Assembly (NCBI GenBank): GCA_024401895.1
Contig: JAKSKE010000003.1
Span: 1-64,000, forward strand
Source of the DNA: Bacteroidales bacterium
Lineage (GTDB): Bacteria; Bacteroidota; Bacteroidia; Bacteroidales; UBA932
Reading direction: 5' to 3'
Length of the DNA: 64,000 bases
Numbering within the stretch: position 1 is the stretch's first letter; every line of letters starts with the position of its first letter. Under the pieces are notes generated by a model. That model had not been told where the DNA came from, searched no databases, and was given only the letters and a program-made list of their open reading frames with translations. The translations under genes were made by a program, and so were the position numbers. Positions 1-9,902 of this stretch are shown here, one piece after another.

Positions 1-1264
1 CGTGATGCTGCTGGGCCGCCTTGATTCCGCCTTCCTCTCCCAACCAGCTCATAACCTTGGCGTTGGGGGCAAGACCGCCCTGGAGGATTTCGTCCCAGCC
101 TATGATTTCGTGACCTTTGGAATTGATATATTTTTCCATCCTTGTCACGAACCAGCTTTGGAGTTCAAATTCGTCCTTCAGTCCGAGTTTCTTTATGAGA
201 GCCTGACAATGAGGGCACTTCTTCCAACTGGCTTTGGGGCATTCGTCGCCGCCTATGTGAACCAGTTTGGAGGGGAAGAGTTCGAACACTTCGTCGAACA
301 CGTCTTCCAGGAATTTGAAGGTCTCTTCCTTGGGACAGTAAACCTGTTTGAAAACGCCCCATCTAGTAGCCACCTCGTAGGTGCTGTCCAGCCCGCAGCT
401 GAGCTCGGGGTAACAGGCAATGGCCGCAAGGGCGTGTCCGGGCAGTTCGATTTCGGGGATTATGGTTACATAGCGGTCGGCCGCATATTTCACCAGCTCC
501 CGAACCTGCTCCTGAGAATAGTACCCTCCGTGAGGCTGACCGTCGTAGATGCCCGATTTAAGGGAACCTATGACCGTTTCCTTACGCCACTGTCCTTTCT
601 GGGTAAGAATAGGATATTTCTTTATTTCAAGCCTCCAGCCCTGATCTTCGGTCAAATGCCAGTGGAAGCGGTTTACCTTATGAAGAGCCATAAGGTCTAT
701 GTAGCGCTTTAGGAAATCTATGTCGAAGAAATGCAGACATACGTCCAAATGCATACCGCGATACTTGAAGCGGGGGCTGTCCTCTATGTCGCAGCAGGTC
801 ATATCCCACTTTACACCTCTTTGGAGGCCGTCGGCGAAAATCTGCGCCGGAAGCAGCTGGAATATTGTCTGGAGGGCATAGAAGGCACCAGCCCCGTCGC
901 CGTAGTCAACCACCACCATTTGGGGCTTCACGTGAAGGTTGTATGCTTCGGAAGGGTTCCCTGCATTCATAAAATAAATGCCTTTGGCCCTCTGAGCCAT
1001 ATCCACTTCCTTCACGGGAAGGGTGAATCCTGCAGCCTTTTCCAGTTTCTCGTTCAGGAAAGCGGCAATGCGGTGCATCTCTTCGGTAGGCTCGTCCAGG
1101 AATATGGCGCATTCCCTGTCGATGACAAAGGTGGCTTCATCCTGAGGCATATTCACGTGATGCGGCTGAGGCATTATGCTCACAGGGCGCACTGCACTCT
1201 GCTTTGGAGCGCAGGCGGCAACAGTCAGCACAATGGCCAGGGCAATTATGAGTTGTTTCTTCAT
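1..1264 (-). CDS. GH20 beta-N-acetylhexosaminidase lipoprotein (C-terminus cut by window edge)
   Basis: Predicted exo-acting hexosaminidase releasing terminal beta-GlcNAc or beta-GalNAc by substrate-assisted catalysis. About 421 residues are visible and the C-terminus lies off the left edge. It begins with a lipoprotein signal (MKKQLIIALAIVLTVAAC), so surface or periplasmic anchoring is likely. A GH20b-like N-terminal domain is followed by the barrel, with KYRGMHLDV, HWHLTEDQGWRLE and the catalytic pair HIGGDE (Asp340-Glu341 from this start). An ATG two codons upstream (1270) is possible, but the MKK start gives a standard signal. It is the last visible gene of the leftward SusCD operon, 8 bases after the ceramidase-like gene, which suggests an amino-sugar-containing glycan as target. 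Family call is firm; substrate is inference. Confidence 0.93.
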   Translation of the reverse strand, partial: MKKQLIIALAIVLTVAACAPKQSAVRPVSIMPQPHHVNMPQDEATFVIDRECAIFLDEPTEEMHRIAAFLNEKLEKAAGFTLPVKEVDMAQRAKGIYFMNAGNPSEAYNLHVKPQMVVVDYGDGAGAFYALQTIFQLLPAQIFADGLQRGVKWDMTCCDIEDSPRFKYRGMHLDVCLHFFDIDFLKRYIDLMALHKVNRFHWHLTEDQGWRLEIKKYPILTQKGQWRKETVIGSLKSGIYDGQPHGGYYSQEQVRELVKYAADRYVTIIPEIELPGHALAAIACYPELSCGLDSTYEVATRWGVFKQVYCPKEETFKFLEDVFDEVFELFPSKLVHIGGDECPKASWKKCPHCQALIKKLGLKDEFELQSWFVTRMEKYINSKGHEIIGWDEILQGGLAPNAKVMSWLGEEGGIKAAQQHH

Positions 1265-1272
1265 AGACATAA

Positions 1273-2616
1273 CTATTTTGAAACCTCTTTCAATACCGAT
1301 ACCAGTCCGTCGAGGAACACTGCGGGCATCTTGTCCGACATAGGGTACGGAACTTTTGAATATACGCAGTCCTGTTCGAGCTCGTATTCGTAGCCCTTGC
1401 GTACGTCAAACGCGCGCTGGGAAGCCACATACAGACTCTGCCCGTTGGTATAGCCGGCAAAAATCACGGTTTTTCCGGGGAAAGCCGCACGTACGCTCTG
1501 CTGATATTCGCAGAACGGTTCTCCCTGGCTGAATACAAAGAGAAGTCCGCCCACGTTCAAGCCTGTCATATTGTAGTCCTGTGAGGTAACGGCGGCATCG
1601 GGGCCGAACTTTTCCTCCATCTGCTCTTCCCAGCCCTCGACGTCTTTCGCAAAGCGGGGGAAGGCCGTGGCATACTCCACTTTCATTGAGTCGGCAAAGG
1701 CGTGGATGTCCTTCATTGTTACCACGGGCAATCTGTAAGGCAGTTTTGCAACCGTGGTGGCTAGTTCGAGTTTTCCGTCCATCGGGAAAGGCTTGAACTC
1801 TATGGTCGATAAAGAGTCGGCGAGCGACTTGCCGCACTCCTCGCAATATTCGATGGCTGTCTGAGGGCCCTTCGCAGGGTCCATATTGCCTTGTCCACCG
1901 CTAATCTGGAAAACTTCGCAACCCCATTTCCCGGAAATTATCTGACGGGCGACACCGGAATAGTCGGCTCCTACCGAGCAGTTGCCGGCGCCCTTGGTTA
2001 CGGGATGACAGGCTATGTTGAAGAATGCACAGATGGGTTTGCCCCAGCGGCCCAGGAGACGCAACGCATATACGTCGTAATCGATGGGGCCGCCCTCTTC
2101 GCAACGGTTATGGCTTATATTGTGACGGCAGAAACCGGTTTCCACCTTAAATCGGCGGAATCCCTTGTCGTCCAGTATGGTTTCTGAGGCAAGGCCGATG
2201 ATGGATTCTTTGAATGAATAGTAGAACTCTCGGTTGGGAGCTCCTTCCTCGATCCATTTGCCTCCGACGCGGGGTGCGCTGTGAGTATGGATGCAATGGA
2301 GGATTATGTTGTCTTTGCCTATGCCGGTACGGGCCTGAATGCTGTCGCGCAGTTCATCGGCCAGGGCCGGAGAAATTTCCATCATATCCATAGATACCAG
2401 ACAGACCTTCTTCTGTCCGTCGGTAAAGACAACGCATCCTGCCTTCAAGGGAGTGTGCAGCCCTTCCGACAGTTTGGTGCGGGCCGCAAACCCTGCCAGC
2501 ATTGTGCCTTCGCTGTTTCGGGTAATGTCGGCCGACTTGAAATTAACGCGCAAAGGTTCGGCGCACGATGTGAGCGCCAAACCTAAGCACAAAAGTATGA
2601 ATGCAATTCTATTCAT
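1273..2616 (-). CDS. neutral/alkaline ceramidase N-terminal-family lipoprotein
   Basis: This 447-residue protein resembles the N-terminal catalytic domain of neutral/alkaline non-lysosomal ceramidases, zinc amidases that release fatty acid from ceramide. It carries a lipoprotein signal ending LALTSC. The putative zinc-binding segments CIHTHSAP (His110, His112) and NIACHPVTKG (His204) are present. The position that, as I recall, holds the catalytic serine in Pseudomonas ceramidase (a GDxSPN-type motif) reads GQGNMDPA here, so Asp246 replaces Ser and true ceramidase activity is uncertain. It lacks the C-terminal domain of full ceramidases. Its ATG lies inside the last codons of the upstream susD gene (8-base overlap), so translation is probably coupled. 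It could instead hydrolyse another amide or ester. Confidence 0.8.
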   Translation of the reverse strand: MNRIAFILLCLGLALTSCAEPLRVNFKSADITRNSEGTMLAGFAARTKLSEGLHTPLKAGCVVFTDGQKKVCLVSMDMMEISPALADELRDSIQARTGIGKDNIILHCIHTHSAPRVGGKWIEEGAPNREFYYSFKESIIGLASETILDDKGFRRFKVETGFCRHNISHNRCEEGGPIDYDVYALRLLGRWGKPICAFFNIACHPVTKGAGNCSVGADYSGVARQIISGKWGCEVFQISGGQGNMDPAKGPQTAIEYCEECGKSLADSLSTIEFKPFPMDGKLELATTVAKLPYRLPVVTMKDIHAFADSMKVEYATAFPRFAKDVEGWEEQMEEKFGPDAAVTSQDYNMTGLNVGGLLFVFSQGEPFCEYQQSVRAAFPGKTVIFAGYTNGQSLYVASQRAFDVRKGYEYELEQDCVYSKVPYPMSDKMPAVFLDGLVSVLKEVSK

Positions 2617-4705
2617 ATCCGGGATTCTGTTCGATTTGTCCGTGGCTCTTGGTTATTTCAGACCGCGGTATAGGCATCAGGTAGTTGGGATAAACTCCAT
2701 TTCTGAACGGGAAATACTTGGCAGAAGGTGAAATGTTCAACGGGCAGTCGCCATAGTCGAGCTTGTATTTCTTTCCAAGCCATTCCTCTTCTATTATATA
2801 CTCAATGGGTTTTCCGTCCCTGTCGCCGGCAGGCGTAACCGAAGAATAGGTGTATGTCTTGCTGGCATCGGTGTTGGGCCAATAGTAATTGGTGTTGTTC
2901 TTTGACTCGTCATACAGACGTACTACCCTATAGAGAGTATCCTGCTTGCTGCCTTTCTGGAGTACCATAGGAAGCATACCTGCCAGAGGAACGTTCTCAT
3001 ACTTTTCGGCGACTTTCCAGCGGCGCAGGTCGAAATAGCGGATAAACTCGAACGAGAGTTCTACGCGGCGTTCGTTAACCAAGCGGTCCCACAGAGCGGT
3101 ACCTGTTTCGGTAACGGGAGGCATCATTACGTCGGCACGGCTGCGCACTTTATTTATGTATTTCTGGCATTCACCCGTATTTCCAACCATATAGGCGCAC
3201 TCGGCAAGGTTCAGATACATTTCTCCGAGACGGAACCAGGGGTAGAGCAGAGAGCCCACCTCCGATTCTGTAATGGGAGACGTAGGAATATACCATTTGG
3301 TGAGTTCGCATCCGGTATGGCTGGATGCATCCCACAGGTGAGCGGCCTTTTTGGTGTAGTCGGGGTATTTCTTGCCGGCTTCAAAGTCGCTGCGGTCCTT
3401 GTCATCGAACAGCAGATAAAGCTGAAGCTGATTTGAAGGATAGCCCTGCTTGGCCACGCCATTCAAATCTTTGAATGCAGGATAACCCATAGTTTCGTCA
3501 CCCTTGTATGAAGGGCCGAACACAAAACCCTGGGGAAGTTCGGCATTGGTCTTGCCAGCCTCGGTGTTCTGATAATAGCTGAACGGGAAGCCCACAATCT
3601 TGTAGAGTCTGGGGTCGCGGTTGGCGAAGGGATGCTCGGGATCGTAACCCGAACCTTCCTCGAAGAATTTCTTTCCGTTGCGCATCTCCACGTCCTTAAT
3701 GAATGCCTGTGTAGGGTTGAGAGATGTCCATCCGTTGAAATATACGTTCGAATAGAGCAACTGGGCTTTCTTTGCATAGTTGGTTGTGGCGTCGGCGTTG
3801 GAAACAAAGAACTTTCCCCAGATTACCTCGGGTGAATAGATATCGTTCCAAATGCCTTCATAGGTTGAGGTGAGAGAATAGGCTCCGTCAACGTCGGCAC
3901 GGTCAACGATGGCCTTGGCAGCTTGATAGGCACGATCCCACTTGCCCTTGTAATCGTAGGCTCCGTGAATTATGTCACCCTGGGGGTAGGCGGGGTCATT
4001 GAAGAATGCCGATGCGGCCAGCATTGTAACGCGGCAGCGCAAAGCAAGCACAATGTCCTTGTTGATGCGGCCCAGAAGGCAGTTTTCTTTTGTAGGAACC
4101 ATCTCCTCGGCTTTTTCAAGGTCTCCGAGAATGAAATCCACACAATCGTCGAACTTGTCGCGGGTAACGTCATAAGTGTCGTCCAGAGTGTAAACCTTGG
4201 TTATGATGGGAACGCCGGCATAACGCTGGATAAGATTGTAATAAGACCAGGCACGGAGGAAATATACCTCGCCCAGCAGCCTCTTGGACGCGTCGGCCGA
4301 CATTTTGGTACCGGCCTCTACCTTTTGGATGAAAGTGTTCATCATATAGATCCACTCATAGGTGCGGTTCCATATGTTGAGCGTGGTGGTACGGGTATCG
4401 TGAGCCTGACCTCCCTCGGCAATGGGAAGGATGTTGTCGGGAGTCATTGTTCCCGCAAGTATGTAACGCGTCGAAGTTCCGCCGTAACGGAAGAAACCTT
4501 CGTCGGTGATTGCACTGATATTGCCTTCCTGGAAGGGATCGGGCAGCACAACATACAGAGAGTTGACATAGTTTTCGGCAAGCGCGTCACTGTTGAAAAC
4601 AGCTTCCTCGGACAGTTTGTCGAGAGGAGTCTTGTCCAGAAAATCTTTCTTGCAGGAGCTCAGCAGAGCCGTGCAGACAAGTATTGCTATATAAAATTTC
4701 TTCAT
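2609..4705 (-). CDS. SusD/RagB-family nutrient-binding outer-membrane lipoprotein (copy B)
   Basis: Surface lipoprotein of 698 residues that would cap its SusC partner and bind glycan at the cell surface. The signal ends in a lipobox (CTALLSSC), followed by SusD-typical text (FLDKTPLDKLSEEAVF) and TPR-like helices with RAWSYYNLIQRYAGVPII. The C-terminus ends EITKSHGQIEQNPGYE, nearly the same as copy A. I chose ATG 4705 over ATG 4711 because a strong Shine-Dalgarno GGAGGAG (4712-4718) sits 6 bases upstream of 4705, whereas it abuts 4711. The gene follows susC copy B by 18 bases. At about 700 residues it is longer than classical SusD (about 550), consistent with a long-insert subfamily. Confidence 0.95.
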   Translation of the reverse strand: MKKFYIAILVCTALLSSCKKDFLDKTPLDKLSEEAVFNSDALAENYVNSLYVVLPDPFQEGNISAITDEGFFRYGGTSTRYILAGTMTPDNILPIAEGGQAHDTRTTTLNIWNRTYEWIYMMNTFIQKVEAGTKMSADASKRLLGEVYFLRAWSYYNLIQRYAGVPIITKVYTLDDTYDVTRDKFDDCVDFILGDLEKAEEMVPTKENCLLGRINKDIVLALRCRVTMLAASAFFNDPAYPQGDIIHGAYDYKGKWDRAYQAAKAIVDRADVDGAYSLTSTYEGIWNDIYSPEVIWGKFFVSNADATTNYAKKAQLLYSNVYFNGWTSLNPTQAFIKDVEMRNGKKFFEEGSGYDPEHPFANRDPRLYKIVGFPFSYYQNTEAGKTNAELPQGFVFGPSYKGDETMGYPAFKDLNGVAKQGYPSNQLQLYLLFDDKDRSDFEAGKKYPDYTKKAAHLWDASSHTGCELTKWYIPTSPITESEVGSLLYPWFRLGEMYLNLAECAYMVGNTGECQKYINKVRSRADVMMPPVTETGTALWDRLVNERRVELSFEFIRYFDLRRWKVAEKYENVPLAGMLPMVLQKGSKQDTLYRVVRLYDESKNNTNYYWPNTDASKTYTYSSVTPAGDRDGKPIEYIIEEEWLGKKYKLDYGDCPLNISPSAKYFPFRNGVYPNYLMPIPRSEITKSHGQIEQNPGYE

Positions 4706-4711
4706 ATTCAT

Positions 4712-4718
4712 CTCCTCC
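4712..4718 (-). promoter_or_regulatory. strong Shine-Dalgarno before susD copy B
   Basis: GGAGGAG on the minus strand, 6 bases before ATG 4705. Such strong Shine-Dalgarno sequences are unusual in Bacteroidota, whose ribosomes use them little. It decides the start codon, and it recurs in front of the other susD. Confidence 0.6.
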
Positions 4719-4723
4719 TTTGA

Positions 4724-7700
4724 TTAGAACATAAGTTTTGCACCGAAGTTGAAAATCCTGGTCTGAGGGTATGTCTGTGCAGAACCGTCATTGGACTCAG
4801 GGTCAATGGTCTTCAGTTCAGACAAGGTGAAGAGGTTGTAACCTCCCACATAAACCCTGATTCCCTTGATGGGTACTTTTTCTCCGAACATCTTGTGAGG
4901 GAAAGTGTATCCCAGCTCTACGTTCTTGAGACGGACGAAGCTGGCATTCCTGTAGTAGAATGACGAAGAAGTGGTGCCGCCGTTTGAAACGTTGGAACCG
5001 AGTCGGGGATAGTCGGCATCGGTGTTGTTGAGAGTCCACGCATTCCTTGCAGCATTGGCCTCTACGTTATACGAAACGGGATCCATCTGGGGAGCGTAGT
5101 AGAAACGGGCCCTGGCCTGTCCCTGGAACAGAATAGAGAAGTCGAGGTTCTTCCACTGGAAGTTTCCGCTCAAACCGAATACTATTTCAGGAACAGTGGT
5201 CATATCGCAGCGCAGGCGGTCATAAGTGGTGATTTTACCGTCGCCGTCGAGGTCCTTGAAGTAGAAGTCTCCAAGGGTTGCGCCCGACATCTGGGGATGG
5301 CTGTCAAGGTCGGCCTGGGTCTTGTTGATGCCGGCAACCTGATAGTAGAGCCCTGCACCCATAGGGTGACCGGTCTGGTTCATATACTCGTGTCCTTCGC
5401 CCCAGGGAGTTTCATCCATATACTCTACCCGGTTCTTCGCATACAGGAAGTTTCCGTTGATACGGTAGATGAAGTCGCCGTTGGCCACGCGGTTTTCGTG
5501 AGAAAGCTGAATCTCCACGCCCTGGTTGGATACAATACCTATGTTCTCGTCCGGAAGATTGCTGGTAAGTCCGGTATAGTAAGGGATTGAAGCGTTGCGG
5601 GTGCACAGGATGTTGGACCTGCGGGTGTGGAAGTATTCCATTTCCCAGGAGAGCTTTCCGTTGAAGATGTTTCCGTCCAGACCTACGTTCCAGGTCCTGG
5701 CGACCTCCCAGGTCACGTTCTCGTTGGGAATTGTACCGGGAACGATGGAAGATATGTCCTTGTTGTCTATACGCATCCAGTATGAAACTCCGGTTGCATA
5801 TTCGTAGGTTGTCATATACTGGAAGGGATCGATTTGGTCGTTACCCTGCTCGCCGTAAGACAGACGCAGCTTCAGGTTCTTGATCCAGGGAGCATTGTCC
5901 TTGATAAAAGGCTCCTCGCTGAGTCGCCATCCGGCCGATGCACCGGGGAAAAATCCCCACCTGCGGCCCTTTGCAAAGTTCTCGGAACCGTCGTAACGGG
6001 CAATGAACTGGAAGAGATATTTGCTCTGATAGTCATAGCCCAAACGGCCGAAGAAGGACAGACGAGCGGTCTCCTTGGCATTACCGTTTATCGAATACCA
6101 GCTCTTGTCGGCACTTCCTGCAAAGAACTCGTCCAGAATGTCCGATGCAAATGAGTTGATTCCCGCAGACACATAGTCGCGGTGGTAAGCGCGCTGCTCG
6201 TAGCCCAGGAGGCCGGTTACGTGGTGGCCGTTGAAATCCCGGTCGTAGTTGAGGTTTACGTTCGCTGTCCAGTTGTTGGTCCTGGTCAGATACTCGTGAA
6301 GAGTGGGAGAAGACCAGTAGGACATAGTGTGCTCGGTGTACAGCTCGGTAATTTCGTCGTATGACCAATACTGCCAGTTCTTCTGGAAGTTCTTCCTGAA
6401 GTTATTGTTAACGTCGTAGGCGAGACTTCCGTTAATCCTGAGGCCGGGGGTGATTCTCTTGAGGTCGATGTCGGCCGTGAGAGTTGCGTTGATGGTATTG
6501 ATAGTACTGCGGTCGTAACCTGTAAGATCCTGTACCATAACGGCAGGGTTGGTGCCGCCGCGAATCTTTCCGTTGGGATAGTATGCCGCACCGGTAGGCT
6601 TCAGACGGCTTGCGATATAGAAGATACCGTAGGAGTCTGAAGGGAACGCCGAGTAGTTCTTGTGCTGCTGGCGCACGTTCAGGTTCACACCCAGTTTGAA
6701 GTTGTCGGTAACCTTAATATCGACATTCGAACGAATGTTGTACTGCTGGTAATTGGTAGCTGACTTAACGTAGATACCGTCCTGGTACTGGCCGTTGAAC
6801 TGCACGAAATAACCCACTTTGTTTCCACCGCCGTCGATACTTACACCATACTTGTGCTGCTGAGACACAGGCTTGATGATTTCCTTGAAGTAATTGGTGT
6901 TGGGGTACATTATGGGGTCGGCACCGCTGGCATAAAGGTCCAGCTGGGTCTGATTGTACTTGGGAGCGGCACCGGTGATTGCAAGCTCGTCGTTGTAGGC
7001 GTGAGTGTAAAGCACGGCGTCGGCCATTTCCACAAGGCGGGTAGGCTGCTGCAAGCCAAGGTCGTAATTGAAGGTAATGTTGGGGGCCTCATTGAATTTG
7101 CCCCTCTTGGTGGTAACCAGAATTACACCGTTGGCGGAGCGCGCACCGTAAATGGCGGCCGAAGCGTCCTTGAGCACGTTCACAGACTCGATTTCTTCGC
7201 CCGTAAGGCGGGAGAACTCTTCTTCACGTCCTTCAATACCGTCTATGATGATAAGAGGGCTGTTGTTTCCTAAGGTACTGCGTCCGCGGATGAACATAGT
7301 GGCGTCGTCCCTACCGGGCTCGCCCGAACGGTTGTTGATGATGACACCTGAAAGACGGCCGGCCAGACCCTGAGAAAGGTTGACCGAAGAGTTCTTCACA
7401 AGTTCACGGCCCGAAGTGGTAGCCACCGAACCCGTGAGGGTAAGTTTGCTCTGATTTGCATAACCAATGGCTACGGCTTCTTCCAAAAGTTGGGCGTCAT
7501 CTTCGAGAATGACATCTATCTGAGTGCGTGTTCCGGTCTTGACCTCAAGGGTCTTGTAACCTATACTGGTAAACTCCAGTACGGCATTGGCCGGAACCGA
7601 CAACGAATATCGGCCATCGAAGTCAGTAACGGTACCGGTGGTGGTTCCTTTCACCACAACGCCGGCTCCTATGAGAGCCTCTCCGTTAGTGGCAGAAACA

Positions 7701-7792
7701 ACACCCTTTACCGTTCTGTTCTGGGCAAAAGCCATTGCAGACACAAGCAATAAGGCCATTGTCGCTAATAGACATTTCAGTATTCTGTTCAT
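4724..7792 (-). CDS. SusC/RagA-family TonB-dependent outer-membrane transporter (copy B)
   Basis: TonB-dependent importer of 1022 residues that would move oligosaccharide or other large ligands across the outer membrane with SusD. In order: signal peptide ending AMAFAQ; a carboxypeptidase-regulatory-like domain (about residues 27-105, GEALIGAGVVVKGTTTGTVT); a plug domain with RLSGVIINNRSGEPG, FIRGRSTLG and SVNVLKDASAAIYGARSANG; then a beta-barrel ending in phenylalanine (FNFGAKLMF), as expected for BamA recognition. It begins 21 bases after the stop of susD copy A. It has exactly the same length as copy A and is similar throughout, so the two pairs arose by tandem duplication. Ligand unknown. 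Confidence 0.96.
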   Translation of the reverse strand: MNRILKCLLATMALLLVSAMAFAQNRTVKGVVSATNGEALIGAGVVVKGTTTGTVTDFDGRYSLSVPANAVLEFTSIGYKTLEVKTGTRTQIDVILEDDAQLLEEAVAIGYANQSKLTLTGSVATTSGRELVKNSSVNLSQGLAGRLSGVIINNRSGEPGRDDATMFIRGRSTLGNNSPLIIIDGIEGREEEFSRLTGEEIESVNVLKDASAAIYGARSANGVILVTTKRGKFNEAPNITFNYDLGLQQPTRLVEMADAVLYTHAYNDELAITGAAPKYNQTQLDLYASGADPIMYPNTNYFKEIIKPVSQQHKYGVSIDGGGNKVGYFVQFNGQYQDGIYVKSATNYQQYNIRSNVDIKVTDNFKLGVNLNVRQQHKNYSAFPSDSYGIFYIASRLKPTGAAYYPNGKIRGGTNPAVMVQDLTGYDRSTINTINATLTADIDLKRITPGLRINGSLAYDVNNNFRKNFQKNWQYWSYDEITELYTEHTMSYWSSPTLHEYLTRTNNWTANVNLNYDRDFNGHHVTGLLGYEQRAYHRDYVSAGINSFASDILDEFFAGSADKSWYSINGNAKETARLSFFGRLGYDYQSKYLFQFIARYDGSENFAKGRRWGFFPGASAGWRLSEEPFIKDNAPWIKNLKLRLSYGEQGNDQIDPFQYMTTYEYATGVSYWMRIDNKDISSIVPGTIPNENVTWEVARTWNVGLDGNIFNGKLSWEMEYFHTRRSNILCTRNASIPYYTGLTSNLPDENIGIVSNQGVEIQLSHENRVANGDFIYRINGNFLYAKNRVEYMDETPWGEGHEYMNQTGHPMGAGLYYQVAGINKTQADLDSHPQMSGATLGDFYFKDLDGDGKITTYDRLRCDMTTVPEIVFGLSGNFQWKNLDFSILFQGQARARFYYAPQMDPVSYNVEANAARNAWTLNNTDADYPRLGSNVSNGGTTSSSFYYRNASFVRLKNVELGYTFPHKMFGEKVPIKGIRVYVGGYNLFTLSELKTIDPESNDGSAQTYPQTRIFNFGAKLMF

Positions 7793-7813
7793 ATATCAGT
7801 GAAAATTTAAATT

Positions 7814-9895
7814 CTATTCGTATCCGGGATTCTGTTTAATCTTACCGTGGCTCTTGGTTATTTCCGTACGGGGAATAGGCATCAGATAGTTGGGGTAGAC
7901 GCCATTGCGGAACGGGAAATATTTGGGAGTGGGAGATATGTTCAGACAACAGTCGCCGTAGTCGATAAGATACTCCTTGCCAAGCCATTTCTCCTTAATG
8001 ATGTACTCGATGGGCTTGCCGTCGCGGTCGCCTGCGGGAGAAACCGTAGCATAGTTGTATGTCTTGCTGGCTTCGGTATTGGGCCAATAATAATTGGTAT
8101 GGTTCTTTGACTCGTCGTAGAGACGTACCACACGGTAGAGGGTGTCTCTCTTTCCACCTTTATCGAGAATGAGGGTAGTGAACCCTGCCAGAGGCACGTT
8201 TTCGTAGAATTCGGCTGTTTTCCAGCGGCGAAGGTCGAAGTAGCGGATCATTTCGAAGGACAGCTCGACACGGCGCTCGTTTACCAGACGGTCCCAAAGG
8301 CTGGTGCCGCTTTCGGTAACTGCGGGCATCATTACGTCTGCACGGCTGCGCACCTTATTGATATAGGTACGGCATTCATCTTCTTTGTTAAGCATATAGG
8401 CACACTCTGCGAAATTGAGATAGAATTCGCCGAGGCGGAACCAGGGCCATACCACGTTTCCTACGAGAGAAGCCGAAATGGGCACGGAAGGAATGTGCCA
8501 CTTGTTGAGTTCGCATCCGGTATGATTGGTGGCATCCCAAAGATGAGAGGGCTTTTTGTCATAGTCGGGATACTTCTTGCCTTCGGCAAAGTCGGAACGG
8601 TCCTTATCGTTATATAGCAGGTAAAGCTGCAGCTGATATGTAGGGAATCCGTTTGCCTTCATACCGTCGAGGTTTGCATATATGGGATCGTTGCAGTTGA
8701 AGATAAAGCCGTTGGGAAGTTCCTGTGTGTATTTGTCCTTCTCATTGACGCCATAATAGCTGAACGGGAAGCCCACAATCTTGTAGAGTCTGGGGTCACG
8801 GTTGGCGAAAGGATGCTCGGGATCATAGCCGGAACCTTCTTCGAAGAATTTCTTTCCGTTGAGCATCTCAACGTCCTTCAGGAAAGCCTGGGTGGGATTG
8901 CAGGATGTCCAGCCGCTGAAATGATCGGTGGCGTACAGCTGCTGGGCCTTCTTGTCCCCATTATTCGCATCGGCGGGGGCGGTATTCTCGAAGAACTTGC
9001 CCCATATAATCTCGGGAGAGTTGATATTATCCCAGAATCCTTCGTAGCGGGAATCCAGAGCATAAGCTCCATCCTTGTCGGCACGGTCGACAACGGCTTT
9101 GGCAGCATCGTAGGCAATCTGCCATTTTCCCTTGAAATCATACTTTCCGTGAACAAGGTCGCCGTCGGGGTAGGCGGGATCGTTGAACAGGGGTGATGCG
9201 GCAAGCATTGCAACGCGACAGCGCAGGGCAAGGACAATATCCTTGTTGATACGGCCGAGCACACAGTTTTTCTTTTCGGGGAGCCTTGACTCGGCTTCCT
9301 GGAGGTCAGACATTATGAATGAATAGCAGGACTCGAAGTCGTTACGCTCGAAATCGAAATTGTCTTCGATTGAACAGGGGTCCTTGATGATGGGCACTCC
9401 GCCGTAGCGCTGGATAAGATTGTAATATGCCCAGGCACGCAGGTAATAGACTTCACCCAGAAGACGGGTCTTGTACTCGTCCGACAATTTTGTCTCGCCG
9501 TCCATCTTCTTAATGAAAACGTTCATTCTGTATATCCACCTGTAAGCCCTGTTCCAAATGTTGAGAACGGTTGTACGGGTATTGTGGGCCTGACCGCCTT
9601 CATTGATAATTATAATATTGTCGGGAGTCATTGTTCCCGCAAGGATATAGCGCGTTGAAGTTCCACCGTAACGGAAGAAACCCTCGTCGGTGATGGCGCT
9701 TATATTGCCCTCTTCGAAAGGATCGTTGACCACGCAGTACAGCGCGTTAACGTAGCTCTCGGCCAAAACGTCGCTGTTGAAAACCGCATCTTCGGAAAGC
9801 TTGTCCAGAGGAGTCTTTGTAAGATACTCTTCGGGAGTGCAGGAAACCGCTGCGAAAGACAGCAGGATTGAAATTGCTATAATTAATTTTTTCAT
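7814..9895 (-). CDS. SusD/RagB-family nutrient-binding outer-membrane lipoprotein (copy A)
   Basis: Paralogue of copy B, 693 residues, with lipobox LSFAAVSC. Shared segments include EDAVFNSDVLAESYVNALY, SAITDEGFFRYGGTSTRYI and the C-terminal EITKSHGKIKQNPGYE. Variable stretches lie in the middle, including around residues 395-420, where ligand specificity may differ. ATG 9895 is preferred to ATG 9910 because GGAGGA (9903-9908) lies 7 bases before it and the lipoprotein signal then starts MKKLIIAI. The gene follows susC copy A by 18 bases, the same spacing as in the other pair. Function by family: surface glycan capture for the adjacent SusC. Confidence 0.95.
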   Translation of the reverse strand: MKKLIIAISILLSFAAVSCTPEEYLTKTPLDKLSEDAVFNSDVLAESYVNALYCVVNDPFEEGNISAITDEGFFRYGGTSTRYILAGTMTPDNIIIINEGGQAHNTRTTVLNIWNRAYRWIYRMNVFIKKMDGETKLSDEYKTRLLGEVYYLRAWAYYNLIQRYGGVPIIKDPCSIEDNFDFERNDFESCYSFIMSDLQEAESRLPEKKNCVLGRINKDIVLALRCRVAMLAASPLFNDPAYPDGDLVHGKYDFKGKWQIAYDAAKAVVDRADKDGAYALDSRYEGFWDNINSPEIIWGKFFENTAPADANNGDKKAQQLYATDHFSGWTSCNPTQAFLKDVEMLNGKKFFEEGSGYDPEHPFANRDPRLYKIVGFPFSYYGVNEKDKYTQELPNGFIFNCNDPIYANLDGMKANGFPTYQLQLYLLYNDKDRSDFAEGKKYPDYDKKPSHLWDATNHTGCELNKWHIPSVPISASLVGNVVWPWFRLGEFYLNFAECAYMLNKEDECRTYINKVRSRADVMMPAVTESGTSLWDRLVNERRVELSFEMIRYFDLRRWKTAEFYENVPLAGFTTLILDKGGKRDTLYRVVRLYDESKNHTNYYWPNTEASKTYNYATVSPAGDRDGKPIEYIIKEKWLGKEYLIDYGDCCLNISPTPKYFPFRNGVYPNYLMPIPRTEITKSHGKIKQNPGYE

Positions 9896-9902
9896 ATTCT
9901 TT

